From assembly GCA_032164245.1 (NCBI GenBank), contig JAVMKO010000003.1, forward strand, positions 85,046,390-85,110,389: a stretch of DNA of 64,000 nucleotides, written 5' to 3'. The stretch is from Sternotherus odoratus. Lineage: Eukaryota; Chordata; Testudines; Kinosternidae. Each line of letters opens with the position of its first letter. The stretch's first letter is position 1. Both the position numbers and the translations under genes were made by a program. Under the pieces are notes generated by a model. It was given only the letters and a program-made list of their open reading frames with translations, did no database searches and was not told the origin of the DNA. Positions 11,970 through 22,286 of this stretch are shown piece after piece.

Positions 11970-13260
11970 CTGTTGAAAGGCCAATATGACACACTGCACC
12001 TTAAAGTAGTGCCCTATAACCCCCACATTCATCAGTCATATATGGTTGTGGTATCTCATACAAAGCATGCCATGTGAGATATCACATGAAAGGTCATGAT
12101 CTGCTGAAACCCACTGTTCTCTCAAAATGTGTCTATGAAGTTACGAGATTTTGCTGTATGGTTGTTACTGAAATACTTTGCAAGTTTGGGAGTCACCCAC
12201 TGCTAGTTCCCAAGTGAGAACAACAAAGGAGGTGACCAACACTGGGGCAGGCACTGAACAATAATTACCAGCCATTAACTAGCAGGGAAATAGTAAACAA
12301 TTCAATGAGAGTTGTGCAAGCGCCACAGAATGGGCATTGCTCAACTCTCTGACTCAGCAACGTCCGCCAGAACATGTATGGGCTAGTGTTTTCCAGGCAC
12401 ATGGTCTGACAGTATAAAATAGGGGAGAGTGGCAGCATGGGTCTATCTTTCTCCTCCCACACCTACGCTGAAGGCAACAAGAATGCTGGGAAGACTTGAA
12501 CTGAGGAGACTGATACCAGGCTTAAAGGGAAAGCCTGTGTATTAAGGAGTTTAACTTACCTGCAACATCCAGTGGGGTGAGAAAAACTGCTGGAGCCAAA
12601 TATTGCTTCGGGCTTCTCTACACTGGCACTTCACAGTGCTGCAGCTTTCTCGCTCAGGGTGTGAAAGAACACCCCTTTGAATGCTGCAAGTTTCAGTGCT
12701 ATAAAGCACCAGTGTAGCTGGTGCACCAACACTGGGAGCCGTGTTCCCAGCGCTGGTAGCTACACACCTCGTAGCAGTGGGTTTTTTTGTTTTTTTTATA
12801 GTGCTGGGATAGTGAAGACATGCACTTAGTCCAATAAGGTTTAGGATTTAGACTACATGCATACTTTTAATTTTCTTTGGTAACTATCTCTAAACTTTCT
12901 GCTTGCCACTTACAATCACTTAAAATCTATCTTTCTGTACTTAATAAACTTATTTTAATGTTATATTAACCAATGAGTTCTTTTGAAGTGTTTGTGGGGT
13001 CTTCTCAGTTTACAAAGTCTGGTGCATGTCCATTTTCTTTTCATGAGGTGGTGAACTAGTTAATAAACTTGCACTACTCAAGAGAAGGGCTAGAGCAGTG
13101 CAAGACAGTATGTTCCTGGGGTGCAAGGCTGGGTACTTGGGAGATTTGCTGGTATTATCCTACCGAGTACAAGCCATCTGATGGGTTTCATTGTTCCATG
13201 TGTGTACAAAACACATCAATATGCAATAAAGATATACAATTTGAATCTCCTCCCTAAAGG
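11970..13260 (+). mobile_element. Probable long retroviral-type LTR, decayed
   Basis: The region has a promoter-like AGTATAAAATAGG at 12410-12422 and polyadenylation-type AATAAA signals near 12943 and 13062. The run of landmarks GGAGGTGACCAACACTGGGG, CAGTATAAAATAGG, AAAATCTATCTTTCTGTA and TTCCTGGGG matches my recollection of a common turtle LTR. It is interrupted by the MITE at 12610-12824. No gag, pol or env sequence is visible and no target duplication was found, so boundaries are rough. Confidence 0.4.
12610..12824. mobile_element. Harbinger-type MITE
   Basis: Starts GGGCTTCTCTACACTGGCAC; the right end reads on the reverse strand GCATGTCTTCACTATCCC. The interior has AGTGCTATAAAGCACCAGTG, a palindrome related to the AGCGCTATA cores of the larger MITEs at 37, 50 and 63.6 kb. 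Non-coding. Confidence 0.6.
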
Positions 13261-15134
13261 AATGATTTCTATCTGAAATCATTAAGGGGGATGAGAATCC
13301 TTTCCTTCCCTTTTATGTATTTGTTACAGGCCGATGAAATCACTCAGCAGATACAATTTTACACAGATCAGTTCATAAAGACATTATTCCAAAGGAGATA
13401 CACTGCTCTAGGAAGATGTCATATTTAATCCTATTTCTAAAGAGTTTCTTACATGTACTTCAGTTGATAATCTCCTTTATCTGCAGTGAATAAGTGCAAG
13501 AACACAAACTACCAAAGTAGGTTCCCTGGTAAATCTGAACTCATGTTATCCACAGGCTCTTTTGTCTAAGGCAAACCTTACCAGCGCTGTTTACCAAAGG
13601 AAAGAGGCAAATAATGTCTTTGATTTTTTTTTAATTTCATAATTTACTTTGAAACAATTCAACCCATTTGTTGACTTATTTGTTCAGTAGAGTTCTCTGG
13701 TTTTCTACAGGCTCAATGCACATTAAGATAATGGCTACAAAAAATGCAAAGAAAAGTTTGTTTTGTAACCTGTATGATTGGACTTTAACCTGAATTTTAT
13801 AAACCCAGCCCAAGTCTGAAGTTTTCATTCTTAAGCCAAAGCACAGAAGTTGTTCTTCACTATTTGCATAATCATAAAAGCTACATATCTATAACCACCA
13901 CAAAACAGATTGAGTGAAATCAGTAACCACTAACTATGCCTTTAGAAATACACAGTATTCCTAGCTCTGGAAACTCAGGTCAGCAGGTAACAACTTTTAG
14001 AAAATAAATATGAGACACCTTATTGTATCATGTAGAAGTCAAGAACATGTCTGTCACAATATTTTTCACAACCCTCCTCTTTAATTCAATTTAATTAATG
14101 TGAACAGTGACAAGAGGCTGGTTAGACAGGATAGCCAATCAGTTTTTAACCTGTTTGTCCTGGTTTCTAGGGAAGTCACACACATTGGCAGTTTCAAGAG
14201 TCAGCAAGAACGCTAGTAGGATTTGCTTTGGTCATGGTATATTTCTATTTAATATTAGATGAATAGCTACCACTTCCCAAAGAAAAGCACAGTTTCATCA
14301 AGAAACTATACATTTCTCTCAGTTTTACTCAATCTTCTTTTAATACAACACCAACCAAAAAAATGTATTATGTAAAACCATATACCCCAAGTATAGGAGG
14401 AAACATCAAGACTGAGGGTTTTTTTCCTTTTTAATTAATATAAACAGTCACTATTGAACTCATCTCTCTTCTAGGAATTCAAATGAGTGGATAACAACAG
14501 GAGTGTCCTCACAATTACAAATGTACAACAAACAGATGTTTTAACAGAAGAAAGTATTTCCAAATGAATCAATCGTGCTGAATTTACTTATTAAGTAATT
14601 CTGATTTCAAACACACTGAAATTCAACCATTACACTACAGTTAAAATAAAAAGTGGTTTTAAAAAAAACCAACACAGAACAGTTTTATAACAGTGTAAGT
14701 CAGACATTTTACAGTATAATACTGTCAAAGGTCACTATTCCAGCATAGCTGAAGGAACTCAATCCTAAAATTCAAAACTTAAGACAGCCATGCCACAGGA
14801 ATTTAAAAAGTGTAACTTAAGTAACAAATTGAAAACAAAACCACTTTAATAATATTTTTAAATGAACTTTTAACCAACAATTCTTTAATCATTTAATATC
14901 TGCCTTAATGCAGAATCCCGAGTACAGGTTAATTGTTAGCACAATCTCAATGATTACGGAAGTGCAGCACTCCCTCAGGAAAAAAGGAATTGCCCACTCC
15001 ATATGGTGTCATATAATTATTCACCTACATGCCCATCACATGACTAATTAGAGGAATTACTCAAGAAGTGTTTAGGATTTCATAATAAATGACTATCTCT
15101 GGGGAAACCAAAGTAAATTAAACCCAATAATATT
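13261..15134. other. No gene seen
   Basis: AT-rich unique-looking DNA of about 1.9 kb. It has no ORF above 60 codons, no transposon end and no simple repeat beyond short A or T runs. Confidence 0.4.
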
Positions 15135-15684
15135 ACCATTGTCTACACTGCAACAGTTAGCTTGAGTTAGGCCATGTCTACACTAGCAAACTTACAGCAG
15201 CACAGCTGTACCGATCGCTCGTGTAGCCTCTCTATGCCAACGGAAGAAAGCTCTCCCATCGACATAATAAAACCATCTCAAAGAACAGCAGAAGCTATGT
15301 TGGCAGGAGCAGCTCTTCCACCAACACACCACACTACCACATATGCCAGTGAAATATGTATCACTGGGTGGTGGTGGGGGGTTGTGTTTTTTTCCCCACA
15401 TAAGTGGTAGTGTAGACGTGACTTTAGTACACTTAAGTTATTCCCCTCCAGCTAGCTTCGCTTGAGAGTGCGCAGCTACACTGCAAAACACTGGAACTGC
15501 ACACAGGTTTAATTAACAGCTGGCAAGTTGTATCTCAAGCATCTGCACTTTCACTGCATTACTGGCTCAAGGTTGGCAATATTCAAGCTAATTCGAGCTA
15601 GAGATTTATGTACGTGGACAGGAGTTGAGTTAGGGGCAAACCTCTAGTTATAGCTCAAGCTAATTCTGCAGTGGAGACAAGCCC
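15135..15684. mobile_element. Outer Harbinger-type MITE, split by another MITE
   Basis: The left end CATTGTCTACACTGCAACAG followed by TTAGCTTGAG pairs with the right end, whose reverse strand reads GGGCTTGTCTCCACTGCAGA and then ATTAGCTTGAG. The element is interrupted at 15170-15423 by a second MITE with its own duplication. The right part is full of GCTAATTC and AGCTCAAGC half palindromes. Confidence 0.65.
15170..15423. mobile_element. Inner Harbinger-type MITE with TTA duplication
   Basis: Begins GGCCATGTCTACACTAGC and ends with the reverse-strand sequence AGTCACGTCTACACTACC. Perfect TTA duplications occur at 15167-15169 and 15424-15426, the 3-bp size and sequence preferred by PIF/Harbinger transposases. 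It lies inside the MITE at 15135-15684, so it is the younger of the two. Confidence 0.75.
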
Positions 15685-15688
15685 TAAG

Positions 15689-15811
15689 TAGGGTGACCAG
15701 ATGTCCCGATTTTATAGAGAGAGTTCTGATTTTGGGGTCTTTTTCTTATATAGGCTCCTATTACCCTCCACCCTGTGTCCCAATTTTTCACATTTGCTGT
15801 CTGGTCACCCA
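15689..15811. mobile_element. 123-bp hAT, short form
   Basis: Starts TAGGGTGACCAGATGTCCCG and ends CTGGTCACCCA. Flanks GCCCTAAG (15681-15688) and GACCTAAG (15812-15819) are a 7 of 8 target duplication. The same termini bound the 866-bp element at 17662-18527, so the two are long and short members of one family. It inserted at the very end of the outer MITE. Confidence 0.8.
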
Positions 15812-16198
15812 GACCTAAGTAAACTACAGACTCACAGGAAGGCACAGACCTATTCCCAGTATCTTCTTTATCTTGTTTCCGAACATCTAGATACCAAGTG
15901 TTTTATCTGGAGCTTCTAAGGTTAGGATAGTTCTTTAAGATGTTCCTGCATCGTAATATACAAAACAACTTTAGGTTGTACATAATCTTTCATGCATTCT
16001 GTATCTCAGAAAGCTTGATAGAGCTAATTTAAAAACAAAGAAATGAGGTTAGATGAAAACAGCGCTCTTTAAATTAGAGGGAGACTCTGTGAATTAAGTT
16101 GAGAGAGAGTCAGATATTTTTCTATGTGACCGGAGCTATAGAAATGCTGCTCCCATGACAGGAGTTGTAGAGGGGAAGGTGTAGTGACCGGAAGAAAT

Positions 16199-16653
16199 TG
16201 TGACGGGCAACCACTAGGAGTTGTAGTTGCGCTTCTGAGTCAACTCCAGGAGAGTGCATAATGGTGGTATTAATCTGAGAATGACCTTGCTGCTATCTGT
16301 GTGTTTGGGAACGGAACCGTTCCCAGCTGTGTGAGCGTTTACCCCGTCTGTGTGAGAACGAATGCGTGGGAAACTAAATGGGGAAACTGAGGCAGGACAG
16401 CGTGTAACCAATCAGCTTGTTGCTTGCAAATGAGACATGAGTATGTATGAGATGTAAATGTGTGAGTGTATTTAAGCCCACTCCAGTATTTTGCTCGTGG
16501 GCTCTTCCTTCCTAGCAATGGTTCCGGAGTGCTAGGCACCCCTTCTGCGGTCGCGTTGACAGACTTGAGCCCCTCAACGCCTATTAGAGGGACCGAGGCC
16601 TTCCAATAAACTCATCTACTTTCTACAACCACGTGTGTGTGCCTTGTCTCGCA
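16199..16653 (+). mobile_element. Solo LTR
   Basis: A 455-bp segment begins TGTGACGGGC, ends CTCGCA, and is flanked by AAAT on both sides (16195-16198 and 16654-16657). It has promoter-like architecture in order: CCAAT within AACCAATCAG at about 16406, a TATTTAAG box near 16468, and a polyadenylation signal AATAAA at about 16604, 50 bases before the end. No internal retroviral sequence remains, so it is a recombination relic. The sequence motif TGTGACCGGAG also occurs just upstream, so the left boundary could be about 70 bases further left. Confidence 0.55.
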
Positions 16654-17653
16654 AAATCCAAAGTACCTCACAACAGAAATTAATATACCCTTAGAGCCCC
16701 GACCGGGGTTATTCTATCTACTACCCAAGATCCACAAACCTGGAAACCCTGGACGCCCCATCATCTCGCGCATTGGCACTCTCACTGAAGGACTGTCTGG
16801 ATATGTGGACTCTCTACTCAGACCCTATGCCACCAGCACTCCCAGCTATCTCCGTGATACCACTGACTTCCTGAGGAAACTACAATGCATTGGTGACCTT
16901 CCAGAAAACACCATCCTAGCCACCATGGATGTAGAGGCTCTCTACACAAACATCCCACACAAAGATGGAATACAAGCTGTCCGGAATAGTATCCCTGATG
17001 ATGCCACAGCACAGGTGGTTGCTGAGCTCTGTGACTTTATCCTCACACACAACTATTTCAAATTTGGTGACAATATATACCTCCAGACCAGCGGCACTGC
17101 TATGGGCACCCGCATGGCCCCACAGTATGCCAACATCTTTATGGCTGACCTGGAACAACGCTTCCTCAACTCTCGTCCACTCACACCCCTTCTCTATCTA
17201 CGCTACATTGATGACATCTTCATCATCTGGACCCATGGGAAAGAAACTCTGGAAGAATTCCACCATGACTTCAACAGCTTCCACCCCAACATCCACCTCA
17301 GTCTGGACCAGTCCACACAGGAAGTCCACTTCCTAGACACCACAGTGCAAATTAATGACGGCCACATCAACACCACCCTCTACCGAAAACCTACCGACAG
17401 CTATGCCTACCTTCATGCCACCAGCTTCCATCCCGGACATACCACACGATCCATTGTCTACAGCCAAGCACTGAGGTACAATCGGATTTGCTCCAACCCC
17501 TCAGACAGAGACCAACACCTACGAGATCTTCACCAAGCTTTCTCAAAACTACAATACCCGCACAAGGAAATAAGGACACAGATCAACAGAGCCAGACGTG
17601 TACCCAGAGGCCTGCTGCTGCAAGACAAGCCCAAGAAAGAAAACAACAGAACA
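16654..17653 (+). pseudogene. Penelope reverse transcriptase domain (first coding part)
   Basis: The frame is open across about 330 codons. Visible motifs, in order: LPKIHKPGNPGRP (nucleotides from about 16721), ATMDVEALYTNIP (about 16916), GTAMGTRMAPQYAN (about 17093), the catalytic YIDD box within LRYIDDIFIIW at 17204-17215, and HFLDTTVQI followed by LYRKPTDSYAYLH. These are the canonical reverse transcriptase blocks of Penelope-like elements, with both catalytic aspartates present. The apparent start codon at 16637 lies in the upstream LTR and is not the real start; the N-terminal part of the protein is lost. The frame runs without a stop into the hAT insertion, giving an artificial 559-codon ORF whose last 220 codons are transposon. 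Confidence 0.9.
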
Positions 17654-17661
17654 CCACTGGC

Positions 17662-18527
17662 TAGGGTGACCAGATGTCCCGATTTTATTGGGACAGTCCC
17701 GATTTTTTGCCTTTTGTCCCGCGTCCTGACCAAAGTGTGGTCGGTACGCCATTTTTCCCGATTTTGGGAATTTATAGATGAGCCCTGCTCGTACAGGGCT
17801 CATACAGTCAGCACGGCCCCGCCCACTGCCCCAGGCAGCCACATGCTGCGGGCGGGGGGGGGGAGGGGGAAGGATGGGAGTGGGCTGGGCTCTCTGCCCC
17901 GCCCCCGCTCCCCTCTGCTGCGGAGCCCTGTACTCCCGGGCCGCGCTGATAGCGTCACGCCACCGTCCCCGCTCCCTGGTCCAGGCCGGGGAACCTGCTG
18001 CTGCTGCCGGCTTGCCAGTGCCGGCCGGCAGAGGGGAGCGGGGTCAGGGCAGAGAGCCCAGCCCACTCCCGTCCTTCCCTTTCCTCTCTTCCCCCCTAGA
18101 CAGAGAGCCTCTCGCCCCCATGGCCGCTCCTGCTCCTCTTCCCCCCCCACTCATGCCTCTCCCCCTTCCCCCCCCCCCCCCCCGCTCCCTGGCTGGGGGA
18201 CCTGCTGCTGCTGCCGGCTTGCCAGTGATGGCCGGCAGAGGGGAGCGGGGTCAGGGCAGAGAGACCAGCCCACTCCTGTCCTTCCCTTTCTTCTCCCCCG
18301 CCCAGAGAGCCTCTAGCCCCCCTGGCCGCTCCTGCTCCCCTTCCCTCCCGCCCCCCACTCGTGCCCCGACCCTGCTCCTCCAGGCCCCCCGCTCCTCCAG
18401 CCCCCTCCCCTCCTCCAGCCCCCCCCCCCCGCTCCTCCAGGCCCCTCCCCTCCTCCAGCCACACCCCACACCCCCCCCACTCACAGAGTGTGTCCTGATA
18501 TTTCACTCTTCCCATCTGGTCACCCTA
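17662..18527. mobile_element. 866-bp hAT inserted in the Penelope ORF
   Basis: Both ends read TAGGGTGACCAGATG as an inverted pair, and CCACTGGC is repeated exactly at 17654-17661 and 18528-18535. The outer parts match the 123-bp element at 15689. The interior, about 17840-18480, is extremely GC-rich and contains three related blocks, one inverted (about 17847-17930) and two in tandem (about 17965-18170 and 18185-18360), each with GAGCGGGG and GGCAGAG landmarks. No transposase is encoded. Long ORFs on both strands here, up to 323 codons, reflect low stop density in GC-rich DNA. Confidence 0.85.
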
Positions 18528-18535
18528 CCACTGGC

Positions 18536-19223
18536 CATCACCTACAGTCCTCAGTTAAAACCTCTGCAACATATCACCAGTGACCTACAACCCATCCTGG
18601 ACAATAATCCCTCACTTTCACAGGCCTTGGGAGGAAGGCCAGTCCTGGCACACAGACAACCTGCCAACCTTAAACAAATTCTCACCAGCAACAGCACACT
18701 GCACCACAATAACTCCAACTCAGGAACCAATCCATGCAACAAACCTTGATGCCAACTCTGCCCACATATCTACACCAGCAACACCATCACAGGACCTAAC
18801 CAGATCAACCATACCATCACTGGTTCATTCACCTGCACATCAACCAATGTCATATATGCCATTATATGCCACCAGTGTCCCTCTGCTATGTACATCGGCC
18901 AAACTGGACAGTCCCTACGAAAAAGGATAAATGCACACAAATCAGATATTCGGAATGGCAATATACAAAAACCTGTAGGAGAACACTTCAACCTGCCTGG
19001 ACACACAATTACAGATTTAAAAGTCACCATACTGCAGCAAAAAAACTTCAAGTCCAGACTGCAAAGGGAAACTGCAGAGCTACAATTCATTTGCAAATTC
19101 AACACAAACAATCTTGGATTGAACAAAGACCTACAATGGCTTGCTAATTACAAAAATAGCTTCTCCTCTCTCCATGTTCACACCCCCCATTCAAATGCTA
19201 GAAGAATAACCCACCCTCCCTGA
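18536..19223 (+). pseudogene. Penelope linker and GIY-YIG endonuclease (second coding part)
   Basis: Counting out the hAT and its duplicated 8 bases (874 nt, one more than a multiple of three) brings this part into the frame of the upstream reverse transcriptase. It begins with a linker containing HRQPANLKQIL and proceeds to one in-frame TGA at 18747-18749, in a context that suggests CpG decay of CGA. It then runs open through CHQCPSAMYIGQTGQ and LRKRINAHKSDIR to GEHFNLPGHTITDLKV and ends at 19221-19223. YIG, the arginine and the GEHF glutamate are the recognisable GIY-YIG nuclease features. It would nick the target for priming. Broken by insertion and nonsense codon. Confidence 0.85.
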
Positions 19224-19564
19224 TCGGAGATAACAAGCTGGTTCAGCCTAATTGGACTAACCTTTTTACCTCCCACCTGGTTCTTGCCTACTTTTCTATA
19301 CCTGCCTCTGGACACTTCCACTGCTCGCATCCGACAAAGTGGGTATTAGCCCATGAAAGCTTATGCTTCAAAACTTTATAGTTAGTCTTTAAGGTGCCAC
19401 AGGACTTTGTTACCTCCATTAGTAGCAGCATGACTGTACGGGAGAAAGATTCTGAGACAGGACAGAAGGAATTGGGAGGTGGGGCGGAGGGGGAAGGGGA
19501 GTTTGAGGAAAAAACTGTATAAAAGTCCGGACCAATATCATGGAGAGGAACATTTAAGTGAATC

Positions 19565-19937
19565 CAGGGATGAAAGTAAAGCTGAAGACTTAACAGTACG
19601 GGGACACTTGACTCCCCGGAAGGGGTGGGGCCTCGGGGTCAGTGTTCCCCAGTCAGTCCTTCCACATTGCCTGGCCTGTGCCATTCGGGGCGCCAGTGGC
19701 AATTTAAAAGGCCCGGGGCCCTGGGCCCTTTAAAATCACCGACCCTGGGGCAGCGGGCAAAAGGGACAACAACATTAAGGACCATGCTTAAAGCTCTGCC
19801 GTGACAGCGCTTTATCATCGCTACCCCTTTGGGCCCCCATCCCCACATCAGCAGCCCTACTGGATATAGGCCAGTACTCGTGACCACTTTTTTACCAGTA
19901 CACCGTACCAGCCCATACCAGCTTACTTTCACTCCTG
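19565..19937. mobile_element. hAT element with GC-rich core
   Basis: The left end CAGGGATGAAAGTAAAGCTG pairs with the right end (reverse strand CAGGAGTGAAAGTAAGCTGG). AGTGAATC (19557-19564) and ACTGAATC (19938-19945) give a 7 of 8 duplication. The middle has the palindromic run CCCGGGGCCCTGGGCCC and other GC-rich sequence. No transposase. Confidence 0.8.
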
Positions 19938-19955
19938 ACTGAATCCTTGTTTTAA

Positions 19956-20134
19956 GGGCTTGTCTACACAGAAATTTATAGGCATAAACTATACTGGTAT
20001 AATTTTACTGCTATAATTGTATCAGTATAACTTCCCAATTTGACATTCTGTTATTCTGGATAAACTGTCCACACAGGAAGTTAGAATCGTATAACTATTG
20101 CACTGTAGTTATATCTATACATGTACACAAGTCC
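19956..20134. mobile_element. Harbinger-type MITE with TAA duplication
   Basis: Starts GGGCTTGTCTACACAG and ends with the reverse-strand sequence GGACTTGTGTACATG. TAA occurs on both sides (19953-19955 and 20135-20137). The interior repeats AACTATACTGGTATAA and similar ACTGGTATAA-like units in both orientations. It lies 18 bases from the preceding hAT. Confidence 0.75.
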
Positions 20135-20137
20135 TAA

Positions 20138-21699
20138 GTCTAGCATGGTATCTTGTATGGTAACCGTATGCTTCTCAGCGGTGATCACACCATCATTATT
20201 TTGACTAAGAGACCTTTGATTTTTCCCAGAACCTTTGTGATCGGCTGGGAGACATCCATGTTACACTTTTTGAGATTGCAGGCTATACTTTAAAATAATC
20301 TATTCTCTCACCCTTCATTTCCATCTCTGTGATCTTGTCTTTTTCAGATAAAATTTAAAACAAAAATAATGAGCATCCTTCTGGTGAAGTTTAGGCAGCA
20401 GTAAGTTTCTCTCCAGGGCGGGAGAAGGAATATCATCAAAATACTCAAATACCATATGCCTTAATCAACCATTAAAAATAATATAAAACAGTACGTAAGT
20501 AAAAACTAGGCATAGTAACATCTGTCCAGTAACTTTAACTCATCCCAAAATATGCAGTAGGCTATTCTGTGATTTAAAAAATGATTTATTACTAGTTGCA
20601 TTGGGGTTTTCTGTATTTTTGTATCTTAGCCTCCCAGAGAAAAGTGTACCAGAATGTCCAGTGCTACCGATCACCAATGAAAATTCAAGGAAACATTTTA
20701 AAAATAAGAAATCTAACAAGTTTTGACACAACTTAGAAAGCAGACTTTTCAATGTTAGTGAGAGGATAGCATTATAGTATAATATAAATGTTTATAATGG
20801 TGTATTTTAAAAAATAAACCACCACCACCACAAAAATCCATATGGCTCTATAATCAAAAACAAAACAAAGATTTCAAATACTTTTTTAAAGTTTTTTTAT
20901 TGCTGACTAAAGAATTCCTAATTCAGTATTGATCTCTGCTCTGTTCTCCTCCAACAAGCGAGAGGATATCACCTGCATTTTTTTAAACCACATTAAAAAA
21001 ACTGTGGTTAAGTCACTCCCCACACTGACAGGAAGAGAGGGTCTGGTCTCAACTGTGGATAAGAATGATCTGTCATGTCACATAACCTCAGCTAACAAAA
21101 TACAAGCCCAGAATTGTTCCCCAGGCTACAGAAGACAAATGTTAAGACATGTTTTGGTTACACAACTTGCATGGAAATCCCATACTCTCAGGAGAATACA
21201 ATCAAGCCATTTGAACGATATTTAAAAGTCTGTATTTCTTGCACTAAAATCTCTGGCTCCTAATACTCCAAAAATAATACTTCCCATATTCACTGATATA
21301 TGATACCATTTCTTTTTACATATATACACAGATAGACTTACAAAAATGGGAAAGTGATTCTGTAATTTTCTGCCACAGATGAGAATAATCATTTCAGCCA
21401 TGAATTATTACATAGAGGGAAATGATCACCTGGTTAAAAAATTCAGCTCTATGAATACAGCTAATGGAAATTTGTGTCTGGTTTGTCTCCCCTCTTCTTT
21501 CCTGTATAGTTTTATTTTTTTATTTACATTTCCACTGGCATGTTAACGTGTGGAAGAGAGTAAATTTTCCTCTGCTAGTCTGTTTATGGAACAATAACAG
21601 TCATAACAATTATCAATATTCCTTTATCACTTTCCATCCAAAAATCTAAAACTGCTTTGCAGTTATTAATGAGCTAAACATCACAACTACCCATAGCAT
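20138..21699. other. No gene seen
   Basis: AT-rich DNA with a short CCA repeat at 20818-20830. No recognised element or exon. Confidence 0.4.
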
Positions 21700-21754
21700 G
21701 TCATTACCTTCATATTACAGATAGAGAAATCTGAATAGGTGAGTGAAGTGACTT
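21700..21754 (-). mobile_element. MIR-type remnant, reverse orientation
   Basis: The stretch with TTACAGATAGAGAAATCTGA followed by GTGAAGTGACTTACCTAA matches the reverse of the MIR 3' half (fragment around CAGATGAGGAAACTGAGGC and GTGACTTGCCCAA). The hAT at 21763 interrupts it. Short and decayed. Confidence 0.4.
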
Positions 21755-21762
21755 ACCTAAAT

Positions 21763-22278
21763 CAGTGGCTCTCAACCTTTCGAGACTACTGTACTCCTTT
21801 CAGGAGTCTGATTTGTCTTAAATACCCCAAGTTTTATCTCTTTTAAAAAAAGAACTTGCTTACAAAATCAGACATAAAAATACAAAAGTGTCACAGCCCA
21901 CTATTACTGAAAAATAGCTTACTTTCTCATTTTGACCATATACTTATTCTAAAGTAAATCGACTGGAATATAAATATTGTACTTACATTTCAGTGTGGTA
22001 CTTGAGCATATTTTTCATTTGTGAGCCTTGTCTAAAGTCGGAGACCCATGCAGAAGGGCTGAAGTCCGAGCTCTGCTGTCCACAGCTGGAAGTGTGTAAC
22101 TTAGCTTCACAGGTGGCCCCTGGCAATTGCCCTGCCTGTCACCCCTGAACTTGAAAATCTCCCTAAACCTGTCCCCTGACTCTCCTGGGGGTTGCAACCC
22201 CCAGGTTGAGAAACACTGATCTGGATTAATTGAGTACCCCCTGGAAGACTTCTGCATACACCTGATTGAGAACCACTA
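21763..22278. mobile_element. hAT element, composite
   Basis: Left end CAGTGGCTCTCAACCTTTCG and right end ATTGAGAACCACTA are inverse. ACCTAAAT (21755-21762) and CCCTAGAT (22279-22286) agree at 6 of 8 bases. Inside, around 22185-22220, GGTTGCAACCCCCAGGTTGA followed by GAAACACTG is another hAT right end, so a second related element is nested or the two recombined. No coding sequence. Confidence 0.7.
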
Positions 22279-22286
22279 CCCTAGAT

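Larger units (their letters stand above)
16654..19416 (+). mobile_element. Penelope-like retroelement, interrupted by a hAT
   Basis: The element holds, in order, a reverse transcriptase, a GIY-YIG endonuclease and a short 3' tail ending in TTAGTCTTTAAGGTGCCAC. It is truncated at the 5' side: homology starts at a residue stretch just before LPKIHK, exactly at the edge of the solo LTR. An 866-bp hAT with an 8-bp duplication splits the coding region at 17662-18527. Apart from that and one TGA codon the frame is open, so this is the youngest-looking of four copies in the window. Penelope elements retrotranspose using a target-primed mechanism. Confidence 0.85.

Noticed and set aside
11584..11976. 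130-codon proline-rich ORF
   Set aside because: It is the translation of C-runs in a mariner-like element.
17654..18316. C-terminal 220 codons of the 559-codon ORF, and the 323-codon ORF at 17778-18749
   Set aside because: They run through the GC-rich interior of a hAT insertion with a target duplication. Only the parts outside 17662-18527 are Penelope coding sequence.
18096..18515. Glycine-rich minus-strand ORFs of 77-139 codons
   Set aside because: Low-complexity translation of G and C runs inside the hAT cargo; stop codons are simply rare there.
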